A stretch of 64,000 nt of DNA from Cohnella phaseoli (GCF_003386235.1 NZ_QRDZ01000015.1:62001-126000), one strand, 5' to 3'. Positions 8,686 to 17,890 are shown, numbered from the stretch's first letter. Notes: generated by a model not told the origin, from the letters alone. Numbers and translations are program-made.

Positions 8686-9474
8686 ATGGCAGCGAATAAT
8701 TCCGGCATTGCGCCGTTAACGGTAACGAATATAACGGTTGCCTATCAGAAGAAGCCGGTCGTGAGGAACGTTTCGTTCGAAGCGACTGAAGGCGAGCTGA
8801 TCGGCATTATCGGGCCTAACGGAGCGGGCAAATCGACGCTGATCAAAGCGATTCTGGGCTTACAGCCATCGCTGAGCGGCGAGACGCTCGTCTACGGACA
8901 GCCTTACAAATTGCAAAGAAAACTCGTCGGCTACGTTCCCCAGAGGGAGTCGGTCGATTGGGATTTTCCCACGAACGCATTGGATGTCGTAATGATGGGG
9001 AGATACGGTAGGCTTGGCCTGTTCCGGAGGCCCGGCGCGAAGGAAAAGGCGATCGGAATGGAATGCTTGGAGAAGGTCGGAATGGCCGACTTTGCGAGCA
9101 GACAGATCAGCCAACTGTCCGGCGGTCAACAGCAAAGGGTGTTTCTCGCTCGGGCGCTGGCGCAAGACGCGACTCTCTACTTCATGGATGAGCCGTTCGC
9201 GGGGGTGGACGCCGCAACGGAGAAGGCGATTATCCAACTTCTGAACGAGCTGAAGCGGCAGGGTAAGACGGTGCTGGTCGTACACCACGACCTTGCGACT
9301 GTGGAGCAATATTTCGATTCGGTCATGCTGCTAAACGGTGAACTCATCGCATACGGGCCCACGGCTTCGACTTTTACGGAGGAGAACCTCCAGAAGGCTT
9401 ACGGAGGAAGACTGACCTTCATCCAAAGCCGCGGCAGCGTCGATGAGCCTGCCTTGATCGCAGGAAGGGGATGA
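8686..9474 (+). CDS. mntB: metal ABC transporter ATP-binding protein
   Basis: 262 residues with the full ABC ATPase set: Walker A GPNGAGKST near residue 45, signature LSGGQQQR near 145, Walker B LYFMDEPFAGVD and the switch His in LVVHHDL. It powers metal import by the neighbouring permeases. ATG 8686 has GGGGAGAG upstream; 16 bp separate it from the binding-protein gene. Confidence 0.92.
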   Translation: MAANNSGIAPLTVTNITVAYQKKPVVRNVSFEATEGELIGIIGPNGAGKSTLIKAILGLQPSLSGETLVYGQPYKLQRKLVGYVPQRESVDWDFPTNALDVVMMGRYGRLGLFRRPGAKEKAIGMECLEKVGMADFASRQISQLSGGQQQRVFLARALAQDATLYFMDEPFAGVDAATEKAIIQLLNELKRQGKTVLVVHHDLATVEQYFDSVMLLNGELIAYGPTASTFTEENLQKAYGGRLTFIQSRGSVDEPALIAGRG

Positions 9475-9480
9475 CGGGCC

Positions 9481-10428
9481 ATGCTTAATCTGTTTACGGA
9501 TCCGAATTTGCAATGGATATTGTTGGGGAGCATCCTGCTTGGGATCAGCACGGGCGTCATCGGTACGTTCGCCTATCTGCGCAAGCAAAGCCTGATCGGA
9601 GATACGCTGGCGCATGCGGCTCTTCCCGGCATCTGTATCGCCTTCATGCTGACGGAAGTCAAGTCGGTCGGGCTGTTCATGATCGGAGCGATCGTCGCCG
9701 GCATGATCGCCACGGTTGGCATCAGCTGGATCACCCGATTTTCCCGCATTAAACAGGATGCGGCGATGGGCATCGTGCTGTCCGTATTTTTCGGACTCGG
9801 CATCGTGCTGTTGACGCAAATTCAACACAGCTCTTACGGCAACCAGAGCGGGCTCGACAAGTTTCTGTTCGGGCAGGCGGCTTCGATGACGTCCAAGGAC
9901 GTCTATACGATGACGAGCGTCGCGATTGTGCTGATCGTCGTCTGCGCGTTGCTGTTCAAGGAATTCAAGCTGATTAGCTTCGATCCCGGCTATGCCCGGG
10001 GACTGGGCTTCTCGGTCGCGACGCTGGAGCAGCTGCTGCTCTGGCTCGTAACGATCGCCGTCGTCGTCGGCATTCAGGCGGTTGGCGTCGTGCTCGTCGC
10101 GGCGCTGCTGATTACGCCGGCGGTGTCGGCCAGATACTGGACGGATCGGCTTGGTGTCATGACCGTGCTGTCCGGATTGTTCGGCGCGCTAAGCGGCGCG
10201 ATCGGCACCTGGGTCAGCGCCGGCACGGCGCAGCTTCCGACCGGACCGCTAAGCGTGCTGACCGCGACGGCCGTATTCGTCGGCTCGGTGCTGTTCGGAC
10301 CGCGCCGCGGCGTAATCGCCAAGCTTCTCCGTCGTTCTTCCGCCAAGCGGGAATGGGCGGCGGAGAACGCCAAGCAAGCGGGAGCGCGAGTTAACGCATC
10401 CGCGAAAGAACGGGGGGTGTCGGCATGA
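9481..10428 (+). CDS. mntC: metal ABC transporter permease (ABC-3 family)
   Basis: 315 residues, about eight hydrophobic helices; ABC-3 family features such as GDTLAHAALPGI near the N-terminus and GIQAVGVVLVAALLITPAVSARYW in the second half. The C-terminal 40 residues are a basic, Ala-rich cytoplasmic tail longer than usual. It overlaps the next permease gene by 4 bp (ATGA), consistent with a heterodimeric channel. Confidence 0.9.
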   Translation: MLNLFTDPNLQWILLGSILLGISTGVIGTFAYLRKQSLIGDTLAHAALPGICIAFMLTEVKSVGLFMIGAIVAGMIATVGISWITRFSRIKQDAAMGIVLSVFFGLGIVLLTQIQHSSYGNQSGLDKFLFGQAASMTSKDVYTMTSVAIVLIVVCALLFKEFKLISFDPGYARGLGFSVATLEQLLLWLVTIAVVVGIQAVGVVLVAALLITPAVSARYWTDRLGVMTVLSGLFGALSGAIGTWVSAGTAQLPTGPLSVLTATAVFVGSVLFGPRRGVIAKLLRRSSAKREWAAENAKQAGARVNASAKERGVSA

Positions 10429-11309
10429 GCGGATTTTGGATTATGCTGACAGGCTCCTTGGTTGCCGCTTGCTGCGGCATTCTGGGCTGCTTCCTCATTT
10501 TGCGTCGGATGGCGCTCGTAGGCGACGCAATCAGCCATTCCGTATTGCCGGGAATCGTCATCGCTTTTCTGGTCAGCGGCTCGAGAGATTCGTTTTTCAT
10601 GCTGTTCGGAGCGGCGATCATCGGCTTCCTGACCGTGTTTCTCATTCAAATGTTCCAGCAGAGCGGCGTGCAGAGCGACGCTTCGATCGGAGTCGTCTTT
10701 ACCTCGCTGTTCGCAGCGGGCGTGCTGCTGGTCAGCCTTAACGCTCAGCATGTCGATCTGGATCTGGATTGCGTGCTGTACGGGGAAATCGCCTACGTGC
10801 AGTGGAACTCGCTTACGATCGGCGGAGTCGACTTGGGACCGAAAGCGGTATGGCTGCTAGGAATCACGCTGTTTATTATCGTGGCGTTGATCTCATTGTT
10901 TTACAAGCAATTTAAGCTGTGTGCGTTCGATCCGGCGCTGGCGGCGGCAATCGGCATTCCGGTTGCATTGTTCCACTACGTGCTGATGGGGCTCGTGTCG
11001 ATGGCGACGGTCAGCTCTTTCGAGAGCGTCGGGGCGATCCTTGTCGTCGGCCTGCTAATCGTACCCCCGGCAACCGCCTATTTGCTGACGGATCGTCTTG
11101 GCACGATGATCGGCCTGAGTCTGGTCATCGGCGTGATCAGCTCGGTTGCCGGTTATTATGTCGCCGCTGCGCTGGACGCATCGATTGCAGGCTGTATGGT
11201 GTGCGTGGCAGGCGTATTGTTCGTGCTCGCCTTCCTGTTTTCTCCATCGCACGGGTTTGTCGTACGAAAACTGCGACAACGCGTCTCCACGGCTCGCGAA
11301 GCTTACTGA
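10425..11309 (+). CDS. mntD: metal ABC transporter permease (ABC-3 family)
   Basis: 294 residues, second ABC-3 permease, paralogous to the preceding one (GDAISHSVLPGIVIAF; ESVGAILVVGLLIVPPATAYLLTD spans the conserved cytoplasmic loop region). ATG 10425 lies inside the end of the previous gene, so the two are translationally coupled. A strong hairpin terminator closes the operon. Confidence 0.9.
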   Translation: MSGFWIMLTGSLVAACCGILGCFLILRRMALVGDAISHSVLPGIVIAFLVSGSRDSFFMLFGAAIIGFLTVFLIQMFQQSGVQSDASIGVVFTSLFAAGVLLVSLNAQHVDLDLDCVLYGEIAYVQWNSLTIGGVDLGPKAVWLLGITLFIIVALISLFYKQFKLCAFDPALAAAIGIPVALFHYVLMGLVSMATVSSFESVGAILVVGLLIVPPATAYLLTDRLGTMIGLSLVIGVISSVAGYYVAAALDASIAGCMVCVAGVLFVLAFLFSPSHGFVVRKLRQRVSTAREAY

Positions 11310-11321
11310 ATTAGATGAACG

Positions 11322-11366
11322 AGAGCTGCCTATCCGTCTGAGGACGGATCCGGGCGGCTCTTATTT
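11322..11366 (+). terminator. terminator of the metal importer operon
   Basis: Nested stem: AGAGCTGCC with GGCGGCTCT outside and ATCCGTC / GACGGAT inside, then TTATTTT. Confidence 0.8.
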
Positions 11367-11458
11367 TAATTCGTTTTGGAGGGCCGAATTATGATAAAAT
11401 GATCGTTATATGGAAGAAAGAAAGCGTTAGGGAGCGGATAGAAGAAGTGGCATACGAG

Positions 11459-12202
11459 ATGAGACAGTATCGGTTGTTGGCGTTGGATTTGGACGGCACG
11501 CTGTTGAACGAGCACGGCGAGGTAAGCGAGATGAATGCGATTTGGATTAAGCATGCGATCGATGCAGGCGTAACGGTGTGCGCCTCCACGGGCAGAGGCT
11601 TCCAGGGCGCGATTCCGATCGTCGAGCGGCTGGGTCTGGATTCGCCGATGATAACGGTGAACGGCGGAGAGGTGTGGAGCAAGCCTCATAGCCTGCATAA
11701 GCGAACGACGCTTGATTCGGATAAAGTAATCCGTCTGCACGAGGTGGCTTTGAAGCACCCGGACGTCTGGTTTTGGGCGTATTCGACCGAAGGTCTCTTT
11801 AACAAGGACGGCTGGACCGACGATCCGGCCTCCAAGGTATGGCTGAAATTCGGCTACTATTCGGAGGAACTTTCGCTGCTGGAGGAAATTTTGAAGGAGA
11901 TCGGCGTTTGGGACGGACTGGAAATTACCAATTCCTCGCCCAACAACATCGAGGTTAATCCGCAGGGCGTTTCTAAGGCGTCGGGGTTGATGGAGCTGTG
12001 CCGGCTCAAGGGTCTGGACATGTCCGAAATCGTATCGGTAGGCGACAGCTTAAACGACATCGCCGCGATTCGCGCTTCGGGTCTTGGCGTGGCGATGGGC
12101 AACGCGCAGGACGAGGTGAAAATGGTAGCCGACGTCATCACGGGGACGAACGAAGAAGACGGCGTCGCTCAAGTCATTCAACAATACGTTTTGAGGACGT
12201 GA
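11459..12202 (+). CDS. HAD-superfamily Cof-type phosphatase
   Basis: 247 residues. Motif I DLDGTLL near residue 8 gives the nucleophile Asp pair, motif II Ser/Thr is in CASTGR, and motif IV is GDSLNDIAAIR; the C2-type cap lies between. Cof-type members dephosphorylate sugar phosphates or cofactors; the substrate is not predictable. I prefer ATG 11459 because the family begins just before motif I; an in-frame ATG at 11399 would add 20 residues and has no SD at usual distance. The next gene follows after 4 bp. Confidence 0.82.
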   Translation: MRQYRLLALDLDGTLLNEHGEVSEMNAIWIKHAIDAGVTVCASTGRGFQGAIPIVERLGLDSPMITVNGGEVWSKPHSLHKRTTLDSDKVIRLHEVALKHPDVWFWAYSTEGLFNKDGWTDDPASKVWLKFGYYSEELSLLEEILKEIGVWDGLEITNSSPNNIEVNPQGVSKASGLMELCRLKGLDMSEIVSVGDSLNDIAAIRASGLGVAMGNAQDEVKMVADVITGTNEEDGVAQVIQQYVLRT

Positions 12203-12206
12203 CGCG

Positions 12207-12692
12207 ATGGATATTTTGGGCTGGGTTCTGATCGTAGCTTTATTTGCCGTCGGTATGGCCGGGGCGATCTACCCGATTTTGCCGGGAGCTTTGGCGATTT
12301 ACGCGGCGTTTTTCGTCTATGGCTGGTTTTTCTCGTTCGAGCCGTTCGGCTGGTGGTTCTGGATTATCCAGACGCTGATCGTGGTCGTGCTGTTCGTGGC
12401 GGATTATATGGTGAACGCGTGGGGAGTTAAGAAGTTCGGCGGCTCTCGTGCCTCGGTCATCGGCAGCACGATCGGCATTCTGGTCGGTCCGTTCGTCATT
12501 CCGGCCTTCGGGCTGATTATCGGTCCGCTGGCGGGCGCCATACTCGGAGAGCTGATCCATGGCTCGGAGTTCAACCGCGCGCTGAAGGTCGGCTGGGGCT
12601 CGCTCGTCGGGCTGTTCACGAGCACTGTCGTCAAGGTGCTGCTGCAAGGCGCAATGATCGTTTTGTTTATCGTCTGGCTGATTTTCAACTAA
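12207..12692 (+). CDS. DUF456 family membrane protein
   Basis: 161 residues, almost entirely hydrophobic, with four to five membrane segments. The pattern PILPGALAIYAAFFVYGWFF near the N-terminus, a central ADYMVNAWGVKKFGGS loop and GPLAGAILGELIHG fit DUF456. Function unknown. It sits between the HAD gene (4 bp upstream) and the flippase gene (9 bp downstream), likely one transcript. Confidence 0.8.
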   Translation: MDILGWVLIVALFAVGMAGAIYPILPGALAIYAAFFVYGWFFSFEPFGWWFWIIQTLIVVVLFVADYMVNAWGVKKFGGSRASVIGSTIGILVGPFVIPAFGLIIGPLAGAILGELIHGSEFNRALKVGWGSLVGLFTSTVVKVLLQGAMIVLFIVWLIFN

Positions 12693-12701
12693 TTTAATCG
12701 A

Positions 12702-14342
12702 ATGGCGAAGAGGGTTACCTTGAAAAAAGACACTTTACTCAAAAGCACGCTTATTCTAGCGGCCGCTGCGCTTGTGGCGCGGGCGCTTGGCATTTTCCAG
12801 CGGGTTCCGCTCGATTATTTGATGGACGATCTTGGAAATATTTACTACAACAATGCAAACTCGATTTATTTGCTGCTGCTGATCGTGGCTACCGCGGGCA
12901 TTCCGAGCGCCGTCAGCAAGATGGTCTCCGGGCGTTATGCCGTCGGGCGCGTCCGCGAAGCGCAGCAGGTGTATCGGGCGGCGATGCTGTTCGGGGCAAT
13001 CGCCGGCGTCGTCATTACGATCGGTCTCTGGTTGATCGCTCCGGTGATCGCTTCGTCTATTCTGAAGGAGCCGGAAGCCGCGACCGCAATCCGGGCGATC
13101 GCTCCGTCTTTGCTGCTGTTTCCGATGATCGCGATGATGCGGGGATATTTTCAAGGCCGGCAGTTCGTGACTGCAGGGGGCATCTCGCAGATCATCGAGC
13201 AGATTTTGCGCGTCGTCGCGGCCGTCGTGATCGCTTACGCATTCTACGCGATCGATCCGACCAACGAGGAAGGCATTGCCGCCGGCGGCGCTTTCGGCAG
13301 CGTATTCGGCAGTATCGGCGCTTTTATCGTGATGCTGTATTATTCCCGCAAGCTGAAATCTAGCGACCGACTAGAGCCGCGCATACAGGCGGATCCGTCG
13401 CGTCAACTGCGGCTTCGCTCCATTTACAAGGAGCTGTTTAACCTGTCCATCCCTGTCGTCATGACCGGGATTACGGTGCAGCTGCTGTATACGATGGACA
13501 ATTTTATGATTAAGTCGCTTACGGTGGGACATTTCGACCAGGAAACGATCAACCATTGGGCTGCCGTGTACGGAATGAACGCCCAATCGATCGCAGGCAT
13601 CCCGATCATTCTGGCGGTTGCGCTTAGCCAGTCGATCATACCGCATATTTCGTCCGCTCATGCGCTGAAGGACGCCGACAAGGTCGGCCAGCAGGCTTCC
13701 TTGGCGGTTCGGATCGCGCTGTTCAGCGGAATGCCCGTCGTGCTTCTGCTCGGCGTCGGTGCGTTCAGCGTGAACGGACTGCTGTTCGAGAAGCCGATCG
13801 GCAGCCAGGTGGTGGCGATGCTGACGCTAGGTACGATTTTCCAGATTGGAATGATGGTAACAAACTCGATTCTGCTGGGCATCTCCGAGCCCAAAAAGGC
13901 GACAATGCACGCGCTCACCGGCGTCCTGATCAAAGTCGTCCTCAGCTTCGCGCTCGCTCCGTTCTTCGGGGTTTACGGCATTATCGCGGCTACGACGGCG
14001 TGCTTCATCTGGGCGCTTATTTTTAACGTGCTCAGCTTGAGGAAACGTTCGCGCTTCAAGTTTCTCGGCAAGCGCTGGCTCCCGTTCCTGCTCACGGTCG
14101 TCATCGTGGCGGCTGCGATCGGATTCGCGGAGTGGGGCGTTCTGGCGATCTGCGGCGGACTTCCGGATAAACTGGCGTTTTTCCTTGCTTTCGGCGTAAT
14201 GGGAGGCTTGCTTGCCGTGCTGTATCCGGCGCTGCTCGTCTATCTCGGAGTCGTCACAGCGGCGGAGATTTCGACCTACCCGAAAGCGGTACGGCGTCTT
14301 CTTGCGCCATTTATGAAACTGCGGGCAGGATTAAGAGGCTGA
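12702..14342 (+). CDS. MOP-superfamily flippase (YtgP/SpoVB/MurJ-like)
   Basis: 546 residues with about fourteen membrane helices, the size of B. subtilis YtgP (a lipid II flippase) and of SpoVB. The N-terminus (DTLLKSTLILAAAALVARALGIFQR) and internal GIPSAVSKMVSGRYA match this group. Proposed role: moving a lipid-linked cell-wall precursor across the membrane. ATG 12702 lacks an SD; TTG 12720 has GAAGAGGG six bases upstream and gives an N-terminus more like homologues, so 12720 may be the real start. Distinguishing YtgP from SpoVB is not possible here. Confidence 0.82.
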   Translation: MAKRVTLKKDTLLKSTLILAAAALVARALGIFQRVPLDYLMDDLGNIYYNNANSIYLLLLIVATAGIPSAVSKMVSGRYAVGRVREAQQVYRAAMLFGAIAGVVITIGLWLIAPVIASSILKEPEAATAIRAIAPSLLLFPMIAMMRGYFQGRQFVTAGGISQIIEQILRVVAAVVIAYAFYAIDPTNEEGIAAGGAFGSVFGSIGAFIVMLYYSRKLKSSDRLEPRIQADPSRQLRLRSIYKELFNLSIPVVMTGITVQLLYTMDNFMIKSLTVGHFDQETINHWAAVYGMNAQSIAGIPIILAVALSQSIIPHISSAHALKDADKVGQQASLAVRIALFSGMPVVLLLGVGAFSVNGLLFEKPIGSQVVAMLTLGTIFQIGMMVTNSILLGISEPKKATMHALTGVLIKVVLSFALAPFFGVYGIIAATTACFIWALIFNVLSLRKRSRFKFLGKRWLPFLLTVVIVAAAIGFAEWGVLAICGGLPDKLAFFLAFGVMGGLLAVLYPALLVYLGVVTAAEISTYPKAVRRLLAPFMKLRAGLRG

Positions 14343-14350
14343 TCGTCGAA

Positions 14351-14398
14351 ATAAAATGAGGTTGGGCGCTTGCTCGCAAGCGTCCTCAGCTATTTTAT
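14351..14398 (+). terminator. long hairpin, probable terminator
   Basis: ATAAAATGAGG pairs with CCTCAGCTATTTTAT, with an inner GCGCTTGC/GCAAGCGT stem. The A-rich left and T-rich right arms would terminate in either direction. Confidence 0.65.
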
Positions 14399-14413
14399 GG
14401 GAGGGACTCATTC

Positions 14414-15964
14414 GTGAACATTCGGACGTTAAAAAGATGGGGATGGACGTTATGCGTGCTGCTGCTGACCGTTATTGTCGGCTGTCAATCGGTCGGGGGG
14501 CTTAACCTGAACGATATGCTGGTCAAGCAGCTCAGCATTGAGAAGCAGGAGCAATCGCTCGTTCTTGAGCTGGAAGTGGACGTCAACGAGGCTCTGCTCG
14601 CTTCGGAGGACGAGAAGGCGAAGAAGGCGGTCGAGCTGCTGCGCAAGCTGAAGCTGGAATTGGTTCACTCGAAAGCGGATGCATTGGGCAATCAATGGGT
14701 AACCGGAAATTTGGTTACGAGCAAGGGCAGCATTCCGTTCACGCTTCATGCAGACGAGAAGGCCGTTAGAATCGACATTGACGGAGCGAAGAGACCTTTC
14801 GTGCTCGAGCTGTCCGCCCTGCAGGACGAGTTGGGAACGATGGTGCTGCCGAGCGGAGAAGACCGGCAGGCGATGATGGAATCGGTGCGCAAGCTGGCCC
14901 AGAATATCGGCTCGTACCTGATTAAGGGGCTGCCAAATCCTCCGGTGATTACCGTCGATCAGGTGAACGAGACGATTCACGGCGAGTCGACCAAATTGAC
15001 CAAGGTGCACGCGGAGCTGAACGGCGAGCAATTGGGGCAGCTGCTTCCCCTGTACCTCGAAAATCTGATCAAGGACAAAGAAGGCTTCCGCGCGACCGTC
15101 GTTCAAGTATTCGAGTGGCTCTACGAGATGGAGGAGGATTTGGATCTCGGACTGAGGGACTCGGAGAGCCTCAACGCTGAGGCTATGGCGAATTTTGCCG
15201 TAGAGACCTTGCTGCCTGAGCTGGAGGATGCGCTGGAAGATCTGAAGAAGGCGCAGCAGGAAGAGGAATGGAAGCAAATTTTCGATAAGGGCATTACGCT
15301 GAAAACCGACCTGTACGTGGACGAATCGCTGCATATCCGCAAGTCGAATCTGGAGGCGGTTATTGCCCCGGCCGCTTTTGCGGAAGAAGACAGCCCGATT
15401 CGCAGCATTAAAGTGCGGGCAAGCAGCGAAATGTGGAACGTAAACGGCGAAGTGGAAATTCCAGCCGTCGAAACGCCGGTTAACGCGCTTAAGCTTGAAG
15501 AGTTGGACAACTACGACGCTTACCGGTTCGTCAGAATGTTCGACAGCGATTCCGTGGTGTACGATCTGTTGAAAAACGATTTTGCGATCGACGATCAAAG
15601 CTTTACGCTCAGCAGCGAATGGGGCATTCCGTTCTTCGTGGACGAGGAAGGCACAGCTTTCGTACCGCTGCGCGAGACGCTTGGCGAGTTCGGCATTCGT
15701 CCGAATTTGGAGGTTCCGGCGAACGGACCCATGGAGATTCGCTTCTATGACCGGCCGACGGCCAAGTCGATTATTTTGCGCAAAGATTCCGACCAAGCGA
15801 CGGTAAACGGAGAAACCGTCAAGCTGGCTCATCCGCTCATGAACGATGCGAATATGACGTACATCTCGGCAGACGATCTGTTCGGCTTGCTTGGAGCCGA
15901 GTACGAGGTAGTCGAGTGGGAAGACTACGACGAGCAGATGATGGAAGTCACGCGCGATTTATAA
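14414..15964 (+). CDS. lipoprotein with copper amine oxidase-like (stalk) N-terminal domain
   Basis: 516 residues. Signal peptide ends in a lipobox (VIVGC, Cys near residue 24). A long charged region of about 370 residues follows, then a C-terminal region with the two-part stalk-domain pattern: FVDEEGTAFVPLRETLGEFG and later TYISADDLFGLLGAEYE. Such domains are common in cell-surface proteins of Paenibacillus; none implies catalysis. Start is GTG 14414 with GGGAGGG eight bases upstream. Function unknown; surface anchoring is inferred. Confidence 0.75.
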   Translation: MNIRTLKRWGWTLCVLLLTVIVGCQSVGGLNLNDMLVKQLSIEKQEQSLVLELEVDVNEALLASEDEKAKKAVELLRKLKLELVHSKADALGNQWVTGNLVTSKGSIPFTLHADEKAVRIDIDGAKRPFVLELSALQDELGTMVLPSGEDRQAMMESVRKLAQNIGSYLIKGLPNPPVITVDQVNETIHGESTKLTKVHAELNGEQLGQLLPLYLENLIKDKEGFRATVVQVFEWLYEMEEDLDLGLRDSESLNAEAMANFAVETLLPELEDALEDLKKAQQEEEWKQIFDKGITLKTDLYVDESLHIRKSNLEAVIAPAAFAEEDSPIRSIKVRASSEMWNVNGEVEIPAVETPVNALKLEELDNYDAYRFVRMFDSDSVVYDLLKNDFAIDDQSFTLSSEWGIPFFVDEEGTAFVPLRETLGEFGIRPNLEVPANGPMEIRFYDRPTAKSIILRKDSDQATVNGETVKLAHPLMNDANMTYISADDLFGLLGAEYEVVEWEDYDEQMMEVTRDL

Positions 15965-15998
15965 GAAAATAGCAATGGAGAAAGGGAGGGGTTGGACC

Positions 15999-16343
15999 AT
16001 GCTGAAAATAACGAACGAGCAAGCTTTTCGCGAGCAGATTGCCGAAGATCGGTTAACGGTGGCGGTGTTTAAGACGACCTGGTGCAAGGATTGCCATTTT
16101 ATCAATCCGTTTATCGATGACGTGGAAGCGGCGTATGCGGATCGACTGACGCTTGTCGAGATCGACCGCGACGATCTGCCGGATCTATGCGGCGAATTGA
16201 ACATACTGGGCATTCCGAGCTTTATCGCTTTCCGCCAAGGCCGCGAGTTGGTCCGATTCGTCAGCAAGCTGCGCAAGACGCGCGAGGAGATCGAACAGTT
16301 TCTCGATCGGGCAGTCGAAGTATCCGGCGCTATTGCTCAGTAG
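15999..16343 (+). CDS. thioredoxin-like protein with WCKDC active site
   Basis: 114 residues, a complete thioredoxin fold. The redox pair is in TTWCKDCHF near residues 23-28, followed by the cis-Pro loop GIPSFIAF. CKDC instead of CGPC suggests a specialised reductant or a YtpP/YdbP-type protein. ATG 15999 follows GGGAGGGG; the earlier in-frame ATG 15975 lacks an SD. It is 34 bp after the stalk-domain lipoprotein gene. Confidence 0.85.
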   Translation: MLKITNEQAFREQIAEDRLTVAVFKTTWCKDCHFINPFIDDVEAAYADRLTLVEIDRDDLPDLCGELNILGIPSFIAFRQGRELVRFVSKLRKTREEIEQFLDRAVEVSGAIAQ

Positions 16344-16375
16344 TTCTGTAGCCGGTCCCTTCCAGGGCTGACAGC

Positions 16376-16589
16376 GGGGCTGTCTCATAAGTAGGGTCGT
16401 ACAAGATGATCGATCAAGAAAAAGTGCATGTATCTTCTGGAGACTGCCTCATACGGTCCTGAAATCACCTCTTAACGGGTTTACCCATTCAAATTTCAGG
16501 ATCGTATAGCATCGTAAGGAGATCCATGCACGACAACTTTCTCATCGATCATTCTTTCGTACGACTCTTTTTACTTAGGAGACAGCCCC
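16376..16589. mobile_element. 214-bp miniature inverted-repeat element (second type)
   Basis: Ends are GGGGCTGTCTC (16376-16386) and GAGACAGCCCC (16579-16589). The similarity continues inward on both arms (for example GTCGTAC, GATCGAT, TGCATG and the inner CCTGAAAT/ATTTCAGG), so the whole element is a near-palindrome that can fold on itself. No coding capacity. Ends of this kind occur in IS1182-like elements as far as I recall, so it may be a MITE mobilised by such a transposase. No clear target duplication is visible. Confidence 0.7.
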
Positions 16590-16592
16590 TTA

Positions 16593-16639
16593 ATGTTCAC
16601 ATTATGAACATGGTTTTAACATGTGAGGTTCGGTATAAT
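16593..16639 (+). promoter_or_regulatory. ctaA promoter with upstream palindrome
   Basis: A perfect 7-bp inverted repeat, ATGTTCA-N5-TGAACAT (16593-16611), sits immediately before the likely -35 region, and a -10 TATAAT lies at 16634-16639. The palindrome is placed to bind a regulator of heme A synthesis; which one is unknown. Confidence 0.5.
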
Positions 16640-16687
16640 GGGAAACAGGCCTATTGCGCCAACTTTCACATGAAATCGGGGATATGC

Positions 16688-17638
16688 ATGACCTTTCAAA
16701 GATATCGTTTGCTTGCTCTGTTGACCTGCATCGGCATGTTTCTCGTTTTGATCGCGGGAGTTCTCGTGACAAATACCGATTCCGGCCGCGGCTGCGGTAC
16801 GGATTGGCCGCTGTGTAACGGCAAATTCGTACCAGCTTATACGGTGGAGTCGATGGTTGAATATAGTCATCGTATGATTAGCGGCATCGTTGGGCTGCTC
16901 GTCGGAGCGACCTATTTGGTAACGCATTTCTGGAAGCCCGCGCGTCATCGTGAAAACTTGCTTTATGCAGGCGGGGCGCTGTTGTTTACAGTTATGCAGG
17001 CGATTCTCGGCGCGATGGCGGTCAAATGGGAGCAGTCTTCGATCGTTATGGCGCTCCATTTCGGCATTTCGCTATTCGCCTTCACCTGCACCTGGCTGCT
17101 GTACAAGCTCGTCAAGCGTCAAGCCGCGGAGCAAAGCGGTCAAGCCGTTCCCTCCTCGCAGCATCGTCGGCCATCAGCTGCCGCGTCAATCTCGACAGGG
17201 CTGTACAAGGGCGTAGTCGCGGTTATCGTGTATTGCTACGGCGTCGTTTACCTCGGCGCGTTTATCCGCCATACGAGCTCCGGAGGGGCGTGCGAGGGAT
17301 GGCCGCTATGTAACGGCGAGATCGTGCCCGAGCTATCCGGGTCGGTTGCAGTCGCGTTCGCGCACCGGATTGCCGCGCTGCTGCTGCTCGTGTTTATTGC
17401 TATTGTCGTGTTCTACGTTCGCAAAGCTGCCGGAGCCGGCTCGGAGCTGGCCTCCATCGGCAACAAGGCGCTTATTCTCGTCGTTCTGCAAATTTTTAGC
17501 GGGGGACTGCTCTCCTTCACTTTATCGAACGAAGACGCCTACGTATTTACCGGGCTGCTGCATACGGTTATTATTTCGGCGCTGTTCAGCGTACTGGTGT
17601 TGTTAGCCATTCGAATGCGGCAGACAATGAAACGATAG
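16688..17638 (+). CDS. ctaA: heme A synthase
   Basis: 316 residues, eight membrane helices in two four-helix halves. Each half has the family's paired-cysteine loop: CGTDWPLC and CEGWPLC, and heme-ligand histidines such as in VEYSHRMISG and VAFAHRIAAL. The enzyme oxidises the C8 methyl of heme O to give heme A for cytochrome aa3. It acts after CtaB (at the window start). ATG 16688 with GGGGAT upstream is chosen; the open frame extends back into the miniature element but homologues begin here. Located 98 bp after that element. Confidence 0.92.
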   Translation: MTFQRYRLLALLTCIGMFLVLIAGVLVTNTDSGRGCGTDWPLCNGKFVPAYTVESMVEYSHRMISGIVGLLVGATYLVTHFWKPARHRENLLYAGGALLFTVMQAILGAMAVKWEQSSIVMALHFGISLFAFTCTWLLYKLVKRQAAEQSGQAVPSSQHRRPSAAASISTGLYKGVVAVIVYCYGVVYLGAFIRHTSSGGACEGWPLCNGEIVPELSGSVAVAFAHRIAALLLLVFIAIVVFYVRKAAGAGSELASIGNKALILVVLQIFSGGLLSFTLSNEDAYVFTGLLHTVIISALFSVLVLLAIRMRQTMKR

Positions 17639-17650
17639 CTTGTTCGTACG

Positions 17651-17697
17651 AGGGACGGCGCAAAACCGGCGATTCGGTTGAGCGAGCCGTCTCTTTT
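17651..17697 (+). terminator. terminator after ctaA
   Basis: AGGGACGGC pairs with GCCGTCTCT followed by TTTT. A promoter-like pair TTGAGC (17678-17683), 18 bp, TACAAT (17702-17707) overlaps its right arm and could serve the next gene. Confidence 0.65.
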
Positions 17698-17733
17698 GCG
17701 TTACAATGAGACAGGAAGGCTAGCCGATGCTAG

Positions 17734-17890
17734 GGCGTGTCAGAAAACCCGCTCAGGGGCATCTTTCACTGCCTTTTCACTCCCTGCTTCTCACTTTTGC
17801 TTGACGTACCTCCGGTACGCCTTCACAAAAGTTCCTTGCATGGAACGGAATTTCGGCAAAATCTGCTGCCTTCGAAGTATCAGACACGCC
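17734..17890. mobile_element. 157-bp miniature element, CTAG-flanked, copy 1
   Basis: Terminal repeats GGCGTGTCAGA (17734-17744) and TCAGACACGCC-type (17880-17890), flanked by CTAG on both sides (17730-17733 and 17891-17894), a probable target duplication. Interior contains small hairpins (GTACCTCCGGTAC; GTTCCTTGCATGGAAC). A second copy with the same interior lies at 61244-61393. Non-coding, although a reading frame happens to run through it into the next gene. Confidence 0.8.
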
